Below are positions 18,452 through 26,297 of a stretch of DNA of 64,000 nucleotides, piece after piece. The stretch spans positions 1 to 64,000 of the forward strand of contig JBILOY010000001.1 in NCBI GenBank assembly GCA_044374195.1, in the 5' to 3' direction. The notes beneath the pieces were generated by a model that saw only the letters and a list, made by a program, of their open reading frames with translations, was not told the DNA's origin and searched no databases. Numbering within the stretch: the stretch's first letter is position 1; each line of letters starts with the position of its first letter. Both the position numbers and the translations under genes were made by a program. Source of the stretch: CAIKZY01 sp044374195 (GTDB lineage Bacteria; Actinomycetota; Actinomycetes; S36-B12).

Positions 18452-19765
18452 CTACGCCTTCGCCGCGGCGAAGCCGAGCTCGATGTCGGCGAGGATGTCG
18501 TTGATGTCCTCGATGCCGACAGCCAGTCGCACGAGGCCAGGGGTGACACCGGCGGTGACCTGCTCCTCCGGGGTCAGCTGCGAGTGAGTGGTTGAGGCCG
18601 GATGAATGACCAGACTGCGCACGTCACCGATGTTCGCGACGTGGCTGTGCAGCTGCAGGCCTTCGACGAACTTCTGACCCGCCTCGAGTCCGCCGACGAT
18701 CTCGAAGCTGAGCACGCCGCCGGTGCCCTTGGGTGCGTACTTCTTCGCCCGGTTGTGCCAGGGGCTTGACGCCAGTCCGGCGTAGTTGACCGACACGACC
18801 TGCGGGTGTGCCTCGAGGAACTTCGCCACTGCGAGAGCGTTCTCAGTATGACGCTGCACGCGCAGGGAAAGAGTCTCGATGCCCTGTGCGATGAGGAACG
18901 CGTTGAACGGTGACGCAGCCGCACCAAGATCGCGAAGCAGCTGAACGCGGGACTTCAGGATGAATGAGAGATTCACGCCGAATGCGCCACCTACGCCAAG
19001 GTCTCGCGCGTAGACGAGGCCGTGGTAGCTCGGATCAGGCTGGTTGTAGTTCGGGAAGCGATCGGGGTACTGCGCGTAATCGAAGGTTCCACCGTCGACG
19101 ATGACGCCGGCGATCGCAGTGCCGTGACCACCGAGGTACTTGGTTGCGGAGTGCACGACGATGTCGGCGCCGAACTCGAGGGGCTTCATCAGGTACGGGG
19201 TAGCGACCGTGTTGTCGATAATCAGCGGAACACCGAACTCGTGGGCGACCGTGGCCACACCTTCGATATCGAGAATGTCGTTCTTCGGGTTCGAGATCGA
19301 CTCTCCGAAGAAGGCCTTCGTGTTCGGCCGAATGGCAGCACGCCACGAGTCGAGATCATCGGGGTTCTCCACGAACGAGACCTCGATGCCGAGCTTCGGC
19401 AGCGTGTAGTGGAACAGGTTGTAGGTGCCGCCATAGAGCGAGGGGCTCGAGACGATGTGATCGCCGGATTCTGCGATGTTCAAGATCGCCAGGGTCTCGG
19501 CCGCTTGGCCGGAGGCCACGAGCAGAGCCGCGAGACCACCTTCGAGTGCTGCGACGCGATCCTCGACAGCGGCCTGGGTCGGGTTCATGATGCGGGTGTA
19601 GATATTGCCCAGTTCCTTCAGCGCGAACAGGTTCGCCGCATGTGCCGTGTCGTTGAAGACGTATGAGGTAGTCATGTAGATCGGCAATGCACGGGCGTTG
19701 GTAGTCGCGTCGGGTGCTTGGCCGGCGTGGATCTGGAGAGTGTCGAAAGACCAGGTGTTGCTCAT
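18452..19765 (-). CDS. metY: O-acetylhomoserine sulfhydrylase MetY
   Basis: The 437-residue PLP enzyme of the Cys/Met metabolism family makes homocysteine from O-acetylhomoserine and sulfide. Start MSNTWSFDTLQIHAGQ and AGGAG before the ATG at 19765 agree. Lys209 in HSATKYLGGHG binds PLP; Asp184 lies in LIIDNTVATPYL; YGGTYNLF and SGQAAE(T) match MetY. It is the first gene of a metY-metX operon downstream of a SAM-IV riboswitch, which fits end-product control by S-adenosylmethionine. Confidence 0.94.
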   Translation of the reverse strand: MSNTWSFDTLQIHAGQAPDATTNARALPIYMTTSYVFNDTAHAANLFALKELGNIYTRIMNPTQAAVEDRVAALEGGLAALLVASGQAAETLAILNIAESGDHIVSSPSLYGGTYNLFHYTLPKLGIEVSFVENPDDLDSWRAAIRPNTKAFFGESISNPKNDILDIEGVATVAHEFGVPLIIDNTVATPYLMKPLEFGADIVVHSATKYLGGHGTAIAGVIVDGGTFDYAQYPDRFPNYNQPDPSYHGLVYARDLGVGGAFGVNLSFILKSRVQLLRDLGAAASPFNAFLIAQGIETLSLRVQRHTENALAVAKFLEAHPQVVSVNYAGLASSPWHNRAKKYAPKGTGGVLSFEIVGGLEAGQKFVEGLQLHSHVANIGDVRSLVIHPASTTHSQLTPEEQVTAGVTPGLVRLAVGIEDINDILADIELGFAAAKA

Positions 19766-19785
19766 GAGAACTCCTACTGATTCGG

Positions 19786-19802
19786 GTACGCGACATGCGT
19801 AC
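19786..19802 (-). promoter_or_regulatory. Hairpin between the riboswitch and the metY ribosome site
   Basis: GTACGC-ATGTC-GCGTAC forms a 6-bp stem with a 5-base loop, between the SAM-IV aptamer and the AGGAG of metY. It is a candidate part of the expression platform. No U-run follows, so control of translation is more likely than termination. The mechanism is inferred. Confidence 0.4.
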
Positions 19803-19823
19803 GTCGTTGACTATGCCTTCAGT

Positions 19824-19949
19824 TGGGCCTTGGCTTTCGCCAGACCCGCGCTTGCCCCCGAAGGGGCCAGGTCTTCTCTCGGAGCACCCCACCGCGGTGG
19901 AGGGTTGCCGTCCAGCTAGCCGAGACTTAACGCTGGTACTCGTGACCTG
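19824..19949 (-). ncRNA. SAM-IV riboswitch upstream of metY-metX
   Basis: The leader of metY contains the SAM-IV core. P1 is CAGGTC (19949-19944) paired with GACCTG (19873-19868). P2 is CCAGC/GCTGG. The conserved GGCAACCCTCC is followed by the stem CCACC-GC-GGTGG. TCTCGG (19925-19920) pairs with CCGAGA (19882-19877) to form the pseudoknot; these replace the commoner CCCCGG/CCGGGG while keeping pairing, which supports the structure. A GCCCC-TTCG-GGGGC hairpin and a GAAA-tetraloop hairpin follow. SAM binding should lower metY-metX expression. Confidence 0.9.
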
Positions 19950-19991
19950 CGGAAAAAGTAGCACAGGGCGAACGGGAGCACACCCTCGAGT

Positions 19992-21068
19992 TCAGCTGAC
20001 GTCAAGCACCGACGGGCGAACCTGAGCTCCGCGGCACGCCTCGCGGGTGAGGCCGCGCATCATGTCCCGCCAGCTCGAAGGCGGCAGGCCTGCGTGAATT
20101 GACCGACCCAGCAGTTCAGCCAGCGAGTAGTCGCGATCTTCGGCCCATACGCGCTCCAACGCCGCCACCGCCCGAACCCCATCGCCGATCAGCCAACCCA
20201 GTAGGCCGGTCACCGTTCCGATGGGGGCGATCATCCCTGCAGGAGCGCCGCGCAGCAATGCAGCTGCTGACTCAAACGCTTGGTGTGGGTCATGGCGACC
20301 GGAGTGTGCGATCTCCCACAGCACGGTGTCGCGCACCCGCACATCGCACAGCGCGATCAAGATCTCGGCTTCACGATCTGTGCCGGTCCCTGCACTTTGT
20401 GTCAGCGAGTCGAGCACGAGAGCGATGGACTCATCGCGCCAGATATCCCACTCCAGACGTTGGTTGCCGGACTGAGCGCACCTGTCGGCTCGCGCACGGA
20501 CTGCCTCTCGAACCCGGATGCGATTCTTCGCCTGCCTACCGAGGTCGGGGGCGCAGACCGCGATGACCGCCTCGCGATCAGGGAGGCGGGCGACCCCGGC
20601 GAGGGTGAATCGGGCAGCCACCCCCTCGGCGATCCCCGGATCGATCGGGGTGCCCGCGGCCGAGCAGCATTCCGGCTCCTCGCAGAGATAGCTCCACCAT
20701 TTGTCTTCAGCAAGGAGCAATGCATCACGCACGTGGCAGTCGGTTTCGCCGAGTTGTTCCAGCAAAGCCGCCATCAGCGCACTCGAGTGCAACTCACCAT
20801 CGCGATCACGCGGGGGGTCACCGACTGCTGGAACGACACAGAGGATCACCTCCGCGCTGAACGATCGATGTGCCATGACTGCATCTGCCCAGTCATCAAG
20901 CAGTGCCTCGGTGGGCGGCAGATCCATCCGCATCGTGAGTCGAACCCGACCATCGTGCAACCACATCACGACGAGACTGTCGTGCGGAGTGAATCCGATG
21001 ATGTACGGAATGCTCGCGGCAATTGAGTCCGGCCCGGCAAGAACAAGATCAGGAAGGTCCATCCGCAC
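19992..21068 (-). CDS. DUF4192 domain-containing protein
   Basis: The 358-residue protein matches DUF4192 of Actinobacteria: an N-terminal SIAASIPYIIGFTPHDSLVV segment, then WWSYLCEEPECCSAAGTPID (about residues 124-143) with Cys pairs, and a C-terminal helical half ending in ALERVWAEDRDYSLAELLGR. The function is unknown. GTG 21068 and ATG 21062 are both possible starts; neither has a clear ribosome site. It lies downstream of a strong terminator, so it probably has its own promoter in 21069-21137. Confidence 0.85.
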   Translation of the reverse strand: MRMDLPDLVLAGPDSIAASIPYIIGFTPHDSLVVMWLHDGRVRLTMRMDLPPTEALLDDWADAVMAHRSFSAEVILCVVPAVGDPPRDRDGELHSSALMAALLEQLGETDCHVRDALLLAEDKWWSYLCEEPECCSAAGTPIDPGIAEGVAARFTLAGVARLPDREAVIAVCAPDLGRQAKNRIRVREAVRARADRCAQSGNQRLEWDIWRDESIALVLDSLTQSAGTGTDREAEILIALCDVRVRDTVLWEIAHSGRHDPHQAFESAAALLRGAPAGMIAPIGTVTGLLGWLIGDGVRAVAALERVWAEDRDYSLAELLGRSIHAGLPPSSWRDMMRGLTREACRGAQVRPSVLDVS

Positions 21069-21137
21069 ACTGTGCGGGCCAATCGAGCATTCGCGATTGA
21101 GCGCAGTTCATCTGTGGGCGGCTAGTCACCACTGTGG

Positions 21138-21185
21138 AAAAAAGGGATCGGCCGTCGAAGGCTTCCCCTCCTGCGACGACCGATC
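21138..21185 (-). terminator. Rho-independent terminator after the LPG-synthase-type membrane gene
   Basis: A 12-bp stem with one mismatch (GATCGGTCGTCG with CGACGGCCGATC, 21185-21146) with a 16-base loop is followed on the minus strand by CC and six T (21143-21138). It lies about 65 nt beyond the stop codon at 21251. Confidence 0.85.
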
Positions 21186-21250
21186 TGACAGAACCTTAAG
21201 CGTACCCCGCCAGTGCCTCGACACCGACACGCCGAAACCCAAAACGTGGA

Positions 21251-22342
21251 TTATTTGGTTGTAGCGAACCGCTCCCCGGCCTTTCGGTACCAGCCGATTA
21301 GGCAGCCGATGCCGACGATGATCTGCGGAACGTAGGAACTGGCTCGCCAGACGAGATCGGCCGCGGTGGCATCACCTTTCGAGGCGCCGAGACTGACCAA
21401 GATGGTGATCATCAGCGCATCGACAGTGCCCAGGCCGCCCGGGGTGATCGGCACCATCAGCATGATCTGACTGATGCCGAAGGCCGCGAAGGCCGCGATC
21501 AGCGAGGTTCCCGGCTCATCCCAGCCCTGAACACCTCGCAGAGCTACGTACAGGATCAGGAACTGAGTGAGCGAGACCGCGATCTGAGCACCGGTAATCG
21601 CCGCCCAGCGAGCCTTGAGCAGGCCATACATGTCAGTACGGAACTTGGTCAGCGGCGGAACAAGGTCAATAGTGGCCAGGGCCTTGATCTTGCCGCGCAG
21701 TGGGTTAATCAGCTTGTTGCCGAGACGCCCCAAGGAACTGGCCAGGCGTTCGGACCGCATGACCATCACGAAGAGCACGATGGACACGATCAAGATGGCC
21801 AGGCCAAGCAGGCCGATCGTGGTGTACGAGTTTTCGCCGCCGGCCAAGGTCAAGGCGACAACACCCAGGATCGGGAAACCAAGGCTGATAAAAGTGCTCC
21901 AGATGCCCACCGCGGTGATCGCCGCGGTACTCGCTGTGGGCGTTACGCCAAAGCTCGTGAGCATGCCGTACTGCACGGCAAGCCCCACCGCGCCGCCGGC
22001 CGGAACGCCATTACTAATAGCGAACGCCGCCTGGTTCACCTGTTCCGAGCGCCAGAACTTAAGGCCCGGGGTCGCCGCCTTGAACGGGAATCCGTAGGCG
22101 AGCAAATAGAGCAGCACGGTGACGACCACGAGGATCATCGCGGCCGCGCCCATCGACTGCAGGGAGTTCCAGGCGTCCTGGTAACTGCCGATCTGGGGAA
22201 TGACCTTCCAGAAGATCAGGACGATAAAGGCGATGCCCACAATTCCCAGAATGATCGACTTCTTGGGGTCGAGCTTGCTCGCGGCTCCACCCCCCGAATC
22301 GGGATTCTGACTGGCATCACTTGCTGCGGGCTGATCGGTCAT
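21251..22342 (-). CDS. Lysylphosphatidylglycerol synthase transmembrane-type (flippase-like) protein
   Basis: The 363-residue integral membrane protein (LPG_synthase_TM / UPF0104 type) has about eight to nine hydrophobic helices, starting at SIILGIVGIAFIVLIFWKVI, plus the characteristic MVPITPGGLGTVDAL segment (about 300-314). It lacks the soluble catalytic aminoacyl-transferase domain of MprF, so it is a stand-alone membrane part, perhaps a lipid flippase. ATG 22342 (MTDQPAAS) is preferred to an in-frame ATG 19 codons upstream. It ends at a strong terminator. Divergent from the VOC gene. The substrate is unknown. Confidence 0.82.
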   Translation of the reverse strand: MTDQPAASDASQNPDSGGGAASKLDPKKSIILGIVGIAFIVLIFWKVIPQIGSYQDAWNSLQSMGAAAMILVVVTVLLYLLAYGFPFKAATPGLKFWRSEQVNQAAFAISNGVPAGGAVGLAVQYGMLTSFGVTPTASTAAITAVGIWSTFISLGFPILGVVALTLAGGENSYTTIGLLGLAILIVSIVLFVMVMRSERLASSLGRLGNKLINPLRGKIKALATIDLVPPLTKFRTDMYGLLKARWAAITGAQIAVSLTQFLILYVALRGVQGWDEPGTSLIAAFAAFGISQIMLMVPITPGGLGTVDALMITILVSLGASKGDATAADLVWRASSYVPQIIVGIGCLIGWYRKAGERFATTK

Positions 22343-22419
22343 GTGTGGAGCCTGCCACAAATTCCCGAATTCGGGGGGTCCCTGCAAGGCCCAAAACACG
22401 GGCGCGGCAGTATTCCCCT

Positions 22420-23055
22420 ATGCGGCTGGATCACATCTCTTACGCGTGCACCTCGGTGGAGTTCGCTGACACTGTTCAGCGAATCGGCTCCGATCTCGGC
22501 GCCACCTTTGTTGATGGCGGTCGCCATCCCTCCTTCGGCACTCGAAACTTCGTTCTCCCCCTTGCCGGCGGTTGCTACATCGAGGTTGTCTCAGCACTCG
22601 ATCACCCCTCCGCCGACAAAGCAGCATTCGGCCGCGCAGTTCAGCAGCGTGCCAATGAAGGCGGCGGATGGATGAGCTGGGTCGTCTCCGTTGATGATGT
22701 TGCCGTCGTCGAGAAGCGACTGGGCCGCGAGGCACGCGCCGGTCACCGCATTCGCCCCGATGGCGTGGAACTCACCTGGAAGCAGATTGGCGTCCTCGAT
22801 GTCATGGAAGACGCGCAGCTACCGTTCTTCGTCGAATGGGGCGGCGATCGCAGCCTGCATCCCTCAAACGGTGCCAGCCAGGTCGCCATTGACCGCATCG
22901 AAATGTGCGGCGACTCAGACCGCATCTGTACTTACCTCGGCGAGCCCAGCGACCACCCCCTCGATGAGATCGACGTGGTTTGGGTTTCCGATGACGAGCC
23001 CGGTGTGCTGGCGGTAACGTTCACGACGCCCCACGGCCTCGTCCGTATCGACTAA
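22420..23055 (+). CDS. VOC-family glyoxalase-like protein
   Basis: The 211-residue protein starts MRLDHISYAC and resembles the Glyoxalase_3 (PF13468) type: LDHISYACTSVEFADTV with the first metal His, GTRNFVLPLAGGCYIEVVSAL with the ligand Glu, and a second lobe with PFFVEWGGDRSLHPSN. It probably binds a divalent metal and acts on a small molecule. The reaction is unknown. An upstream in-frame CTG-rich stretch is not conserved, so ATG 22420 is chosen. The transporter gene begins 30 nt after the stop and is probably in the same unit. Confidence 0.8.
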   Translation: MRLDHISYACTSVEFADTVQRIGSDLGATFVDGGRHPSFGTRNFVLPLAGGCYIEVVSALDHPSADKAAFGRAVQQRANEGGGWMSWVVSVDDVAVVEKRLGREARAGHRIRPDGVELTWKQIGVLDVMEDAQLPFFVEWGGDRSLHPSNGASQVAIDRIEMCGDSDRICTYLGEPSDHPLDEIDVVWVSDDEPGVLAVTFTTPHGLVRID

Positions 23056-23085
23056 CACCCCTGTCACCGGCCTAAGGAGTCGAAC

Positions 23086-24180
23086 GTGAGCCAGAGCGAC
23101 GGCATCCCCGAGGGCCTCAAGAGCACCGCCGGTGTCATCTGGCGGATCCTCATTATCTTGGCCGGACTGGCCGTGATCGGACTGATCTTCAACCAGATCT
23201 TCGCGGTCGTCTTCGCGCTCTTCTTCGCCATGCTGGTCACCGCCTGGACTCAGCCGGTCATGAACCTCTTCCACAAGGTCTTGCCCAAGGTCATCTCGAT
23301 GATCTTGGCGCTGATCGTGATCATCTCCGCGATCTTGCTGATTCTCTACGTCGTCGTCAGCTCGTCGATCAGCGAGGGACCGAAGTTGGTGGCCTCGATT
23401 ACCTCTGGCTTCGACGACATCAAGAAGTGGCTGCAAGACGGCCCACTTCAGTTGTCTGACAGTTCACTGGGCAACCTGCTCGACCAGGCCAAGACCGCGG
23501 GCGGCAATGTCGCCAAGGGCTTCCTTGGTGACGCTCTCGGAGCACTGGGCTCCGTCGGCACGATCGTCATCGGCGGCTCGGTCTTTCTCTTCGGCGTGAT
23601 CTTCTTCCTGATGACCCCCAACACCATCTGGAACTGGCTGCTGGGCTGGATCCCCAAGAAGGCCGCCAATCACATCGACACCGCGGGGCACATTGCCTGG
23701 GACTCGATCTCCGGCTACACCCGCGGAATCGTCATCGTGGCGCTGTGCGATGCCACCTTGGTCTTCATTGGCTTGCTCGTTCTCCAGGTTCCTCTCGCGC
23801 CCGCCCTGGCCGCAGTGGTGTTTATCGGTGCTTTCATCCCCGTGATCGGAGCACCTGTCGCCACCTTCTTTGCCGCGGTGGTTGCACTCGCCGAGCGCGG
23901 TCCGATCATTGCGCTCCTGTGCATCGTGCTCACCATCATCGTCGGCTCCTTCGATGGCGACGTACTGCAACCACTCGTGATGGGCAAGGCGGTAAATCTG
24001 CACCCCCTCGCCATCATCATCGCCATAGCGGCAGGCTCACTCACCCTGGGCATCGTCGGGGCGCTGATTGCCGTACCGGTTGCAGGAGCCCTCTACGGGG
24101 TACTGAAGTACGTGACGAACAAGGACCCAGATAGGCCGTATCAGTCGTACGTCGAGCCAATAGTCACTGACTCCAAATAG
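23086..24180 (+). CDS. AI-2E family (PerM/UPF0118) membrane transporter
   Basis: The 364-residue protein starts at GTG 23086 with AAGGAG 7 nt upstream. Hydrophobic helices come in two blocks around a soluble middle (ISEGPKLVASITSGFDDIKKW). The C-terminal half has VFIGAFIPVIGAPVATFFAAVVAL and DGDVLQPLVMGKAVNLHPLAIIIA; its LQP..MGK..NLHPL core is the family signature. Members export or facilitate diverse solutes; an autoinducer-2 role cannot be assumed. It ends 12 nt from the convergent tag gene. Confidence 0.9.
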   Translation: MSQSDGIPEGLKSTAGVIWRILIILAGLAVIGLIFNQIFAVVFALFFAMLVTAWTQPVMNLFHKVLPKVISMILALIVIISAILLILYVVVSSSISEGPKLVASITSGFDDIKKWLQDGPLQLSDSSLGNLLDQAKTAGGNVAKGFLGDALGALGSVGTIVIGGSVFLFGVIFFLMTPNTIWNWLLGWIPKKAANHIDTAGHIAWDSISGYTRGIVIVALCDATLVFIGLLVLQVPLAPALAAVVFIGAFIPVIGAPVATFFAAVVALAERGPIIALLCIVLTIIVGSFDGDVLQPLVMGKAVNLHPLAIIIAIAAGSLTLGIVGALIAVPVAGALYGVLKYVTNKDPDRPYQSYVEPIVTDSK

Positions 24181-24192
24181 CCTCCGGCGCTG

Positions 24193-24771
24193 TCAGCGGA
24201 TCGCTGAACAGCCCACCAGATGATCGTCGATCACGCCGATGGCCTGCATGGCCGCGTGCATGGTGGTCGGGCCGATGAACACGAACCCGCGCTTCTTCAG
24301 AGCCTTGCTCAGTGCCTTCGAGGCAGGTGACTGCGCAGCGATATCCGACATCGAACGTGGGCGGGGGCACGCCGGATCCACGAACGACCACACCAGGGCA
24401 TCAAGTGCTCCATCACCCTCATCGTCGTGCCAGTGGGCCAGAGCCCGAGCATTGGTGATGGTCGCGTTGATCTTGGCTCGATTACGCACGATGCCCGCAT
24501 CGGCCATCAAGCGCTCTCGATCGGCATCGGTGAACGCACCCACCAACTGCAGATCGAAGTTCGCGAATGCCGAACGAAAGTTCTCACGCTTGCGAAGGAT
24601 CGTGATCCACGACAGCCCCGACTGGAAGGCCTCGAGAGTCAATCGCTCAAACAGTGCACGATCACCGCGAACCGGCTTACCCCATTCGAGGTCGTGATAG
24701 ACGCGATAGTCGGGCGAACCGGCACCCCACGCGCATCGCGCGCGGCCATCGTCACCGACAACCAGGCTCAC
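24193..24771 (-). CDS. tag: DNA-3-methyladenine glycosylase I
   Basis: The 192-residue protein removes 3-methyladenine from alkylated DNA. Features are RCAWGAGSPDYRVYHDLEWGKP with a zinc Cys, FERLTLEAFQSGLSWITILRKR (catalytic Glu region), FVGPTTMHA-like FIGPTTMHAAMQAIGVIDDH, and a final HLVGC. The Tag zinc ligands (Cys near the N-terminus, His and Cys at the C-terminus) are all present. The GTG start overlaps the stop of the upstream ABM gene by 3 nt. Confidence 0.93.
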   Translation of the reverse strand: MSLVVGDDGRARCAWGAGSPDYRVYHDLEWGKPVRGDRALFERLTLEAFQSGLSWITILRKRENFRSAFANFDLQLVGAFTDADRERLMADAGIVRNRAKINATITNARALAHWHDDEGDGALDALVWSFVDPACPRPRSMSDIAAQSPASKALSKALKKRGFVFIGPTTMHAAMQAIGVIDDHLVGCSAIR

Positions 24772-25058
24772 GCGGGGTCGTAGAAGCGCAGTTCGGTGGT
24801 CTCGCGAAAGAGTGAGTCACCCAGCTCGTTGAAGGCGATGACGTGCTCGGTCAGCATGTGGGCATCCCACTGCTCCCGAGAGGTCCACTTCTCGAGCATG
24901 AGCCAGGTGTCGGGGTCAACGTCAGACACCACGAGGTCGTACATCTCGCAGCCATCCTCAGCCAAGGATGCCGTGACGAGCGCGGCAATTTTGGCCTGCA
25001 CTGCATCGCGAATCTCGGTCTTGGGCTTGATGATCGCTACCAAGTACAACGGCTGCAC
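24768..25058 (-). CDS. Antibiotic-biosynthesis-monooxygenase (ABM/YgiN-like) domain protein
   Basis: The 96-residue ferredoxin-like dimeric alpha/beta-barrel protein reads LYLVAIIKPKTEIRDAVQA, then EDGCEMYDLVVSDVDPDTWL, and EKWTSREQWDAHMLTEHVIA, a standard ABM pattern. GTG 25058 is chosen because AAAGGAG lies 5 nt before it; a GTG 8 codons upstream lacks a ribosome site. Members act as cofactor-free monooxygenases or as quinone/heme-related small enzymes. Substrate unknown. Overlaps tag. Confidence 0.82.
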   Translation of the reverse strand: MQPLYLVAIIKPKTEIRDAVQAKIAALVTASLAEDGCEMYDLVVSDVDPDTWLMLEKWTSREQWDAHMLTEHVIAFNELGDSLFRETTELRFYDPA

Positions 25059-25104
25059 ACCGACTCCTTTCCTGGTGCGCACACGCTAACACTCGCCACG
25101 CGCA

Positions 25105-26199
25105 CTACTCAGGGAGCATGCCCTGGTGCGAGTCGCCGCGAAGACTGGCCTCGATCTCGGCGGGCGCCTCGAGACTCCGGGTACTCGCGACACCCATCTC
25201 ATTGAGCTTTCGGGCCTGGGACATCGCATTACGGTCAAAGCTACCCACGAACTTGTTGTAGCCGTTGACCGCTGACTGCAGGCCGGCGCGCATGTCGGCA
25301 AGGTGCTCGACCAGGACGCCCAGCCGCTTGAGCATCTCGGCGCCGGCCAGACGAATCTCCTCGGCATTGTCGTGCATCAGCTTGCGCTCGTAGCCGAAGC
25401 CGATGGTGCGCAGCAGCGCCAGCATCGTGGTGGGCGTGGCGATGACAACCCGCTTCTCGAAGGATTTCTCGAGCAACAGGCCATCTGAGTCCAGGGCCGA
25501 GGAGAGCAGCGACTCGAAGGGCAAGAACATGACCACGAAATCAGGGCTGACCGCGGAATCGGAGTACCGCTTGCTCGCGAGCTCATTGACACGCGCCATG
25601 ACGTCACGCGCATGCTTGGTCAAGGACTGCTCGCGGATGAGGTCGTCATCGGTGCCTGCCGCCGCCCAGTACGCATCAAAGGGGAACTTCGCATCGACAA
25701 GGACCTCGCCCCCACCCGGGAGCAGGACCGCGATATCGGGTCGGCCCACGGTCTCCCCCGCCCGAGTGTCCTGGCGGCGGTAGTGGACGCCTTCCACGAG
25801 CCCGGCGTGGTCGAGAAGCCGCTCAAGCTGCATCTCACCCCACTGCCCACGGGTCTGACCCTTAGTCATGGACGCGACGATCTGGGAGGTTGCTGACGAC
25901 AACGAGGCGTACTGATCGCGCATCGCGCCGATCTGCTCACGGATGGCGGTCTCGGCTTCCGTGCGGCGCTCACTGGCCTGGGCGGTGGAACGCTGAAGAC
26001 CATCGAGGCTCTCGCGCACCGGCGCCAGCAGGCCCAGGAGATCGCCGTGCGCCGTAGCCGCAGTGTTCAGCCGAGAGTTCTCAGCTGAGAGCACGGCTAT
26101 CTGGCCGGAGAGCTCAGCGGTACGGCGCGAGGAGACAAGCCAGGACACGAGGTAGCCCACGGCGGCGGCGAGCACCGCGGTGATGGCGAAAGTCAGCAC
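25105..26199 (-). CDS. rmuC: DNA recombination protein RmuC
   Basis: The 364-residue protein has an N-terminal membrane anchor (residues 2-20), a helical, probably coiled-coil part (about 28-110), and the RmuC nuclease-fold core: GQWGEMQLERLLDHAGLVEG, VGRPDIAVLLPGG, VLVDAKFPFDAY (PD-(D/E)xK-like), and VVIATPTTMLALLRTIGFG. RmuC limits DNA inversions and rearrangements. GTG 26199 is the start. It follows ppdK on the same strand with a 77-nt gap that contains a duplicated 21-mer. Confidence 0.92.
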   Translation of the reverse strand: MLTFAITAVLAAAVGYLVSWLVSSRRTAELSGQIAVLSAENSRLNTAATAHGDLLGLLAPVRESLDGLQRSTAQASERRTEAETAIREQIGAMRDQYASLSSATSQIVASMTKGQTRGQWGEMQLERLLDHAGLVEGVHYRRQDTRAGETVGRPDIAVLLPGGGEVLVDAKFPFDAYWAAAGTDDDLIREQSLTKHARDVMARVNELASKRYSDSAVSPDFVVMFLPFESLLSSALDSDGLLLEKSFEKRVVIATPTTMLALLRTIGFGYERKLMHDNAEEIRLAGAEMLKRLGVLVEHLADMRAGLQSAVNGYNKFVGSFDRNAMSQARKLNEMGVASTRSLEAPAEIEASLRGDSHQGMLPE

Positions 26200-26242
26200 A
26201 GCTCGATTGTGGCAGCGGGGTCAGACATCGCGCCCGCACCGA

Positions 26243-26297
26243 TCAGCGCGAGTCGCTGGACGCCCATCAATGTGCGTCAGCGCGAGTCGCTGGACGC
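26243..26297. repeat. Perfect 21-bp direct duplication at the end of ppdK
   Basis: The 21-mer beginning TCAGCGCGAGTCGCTGG occurs at 26243-26263 and again at 26277-26297, offset by 34 bp. The right copy holds the last six codons and stop of ppdK; the left copy is noncoding. It looks like a recent local duplication. Confidence 0.85.

Noticed and set aside
20930..20955. GTCGAACCC as a tRNA T-arm
   Set aside because: It lies inside the DUF4192 gene and no cloverleaf can be drawn. No tRNA was found elsewhere.
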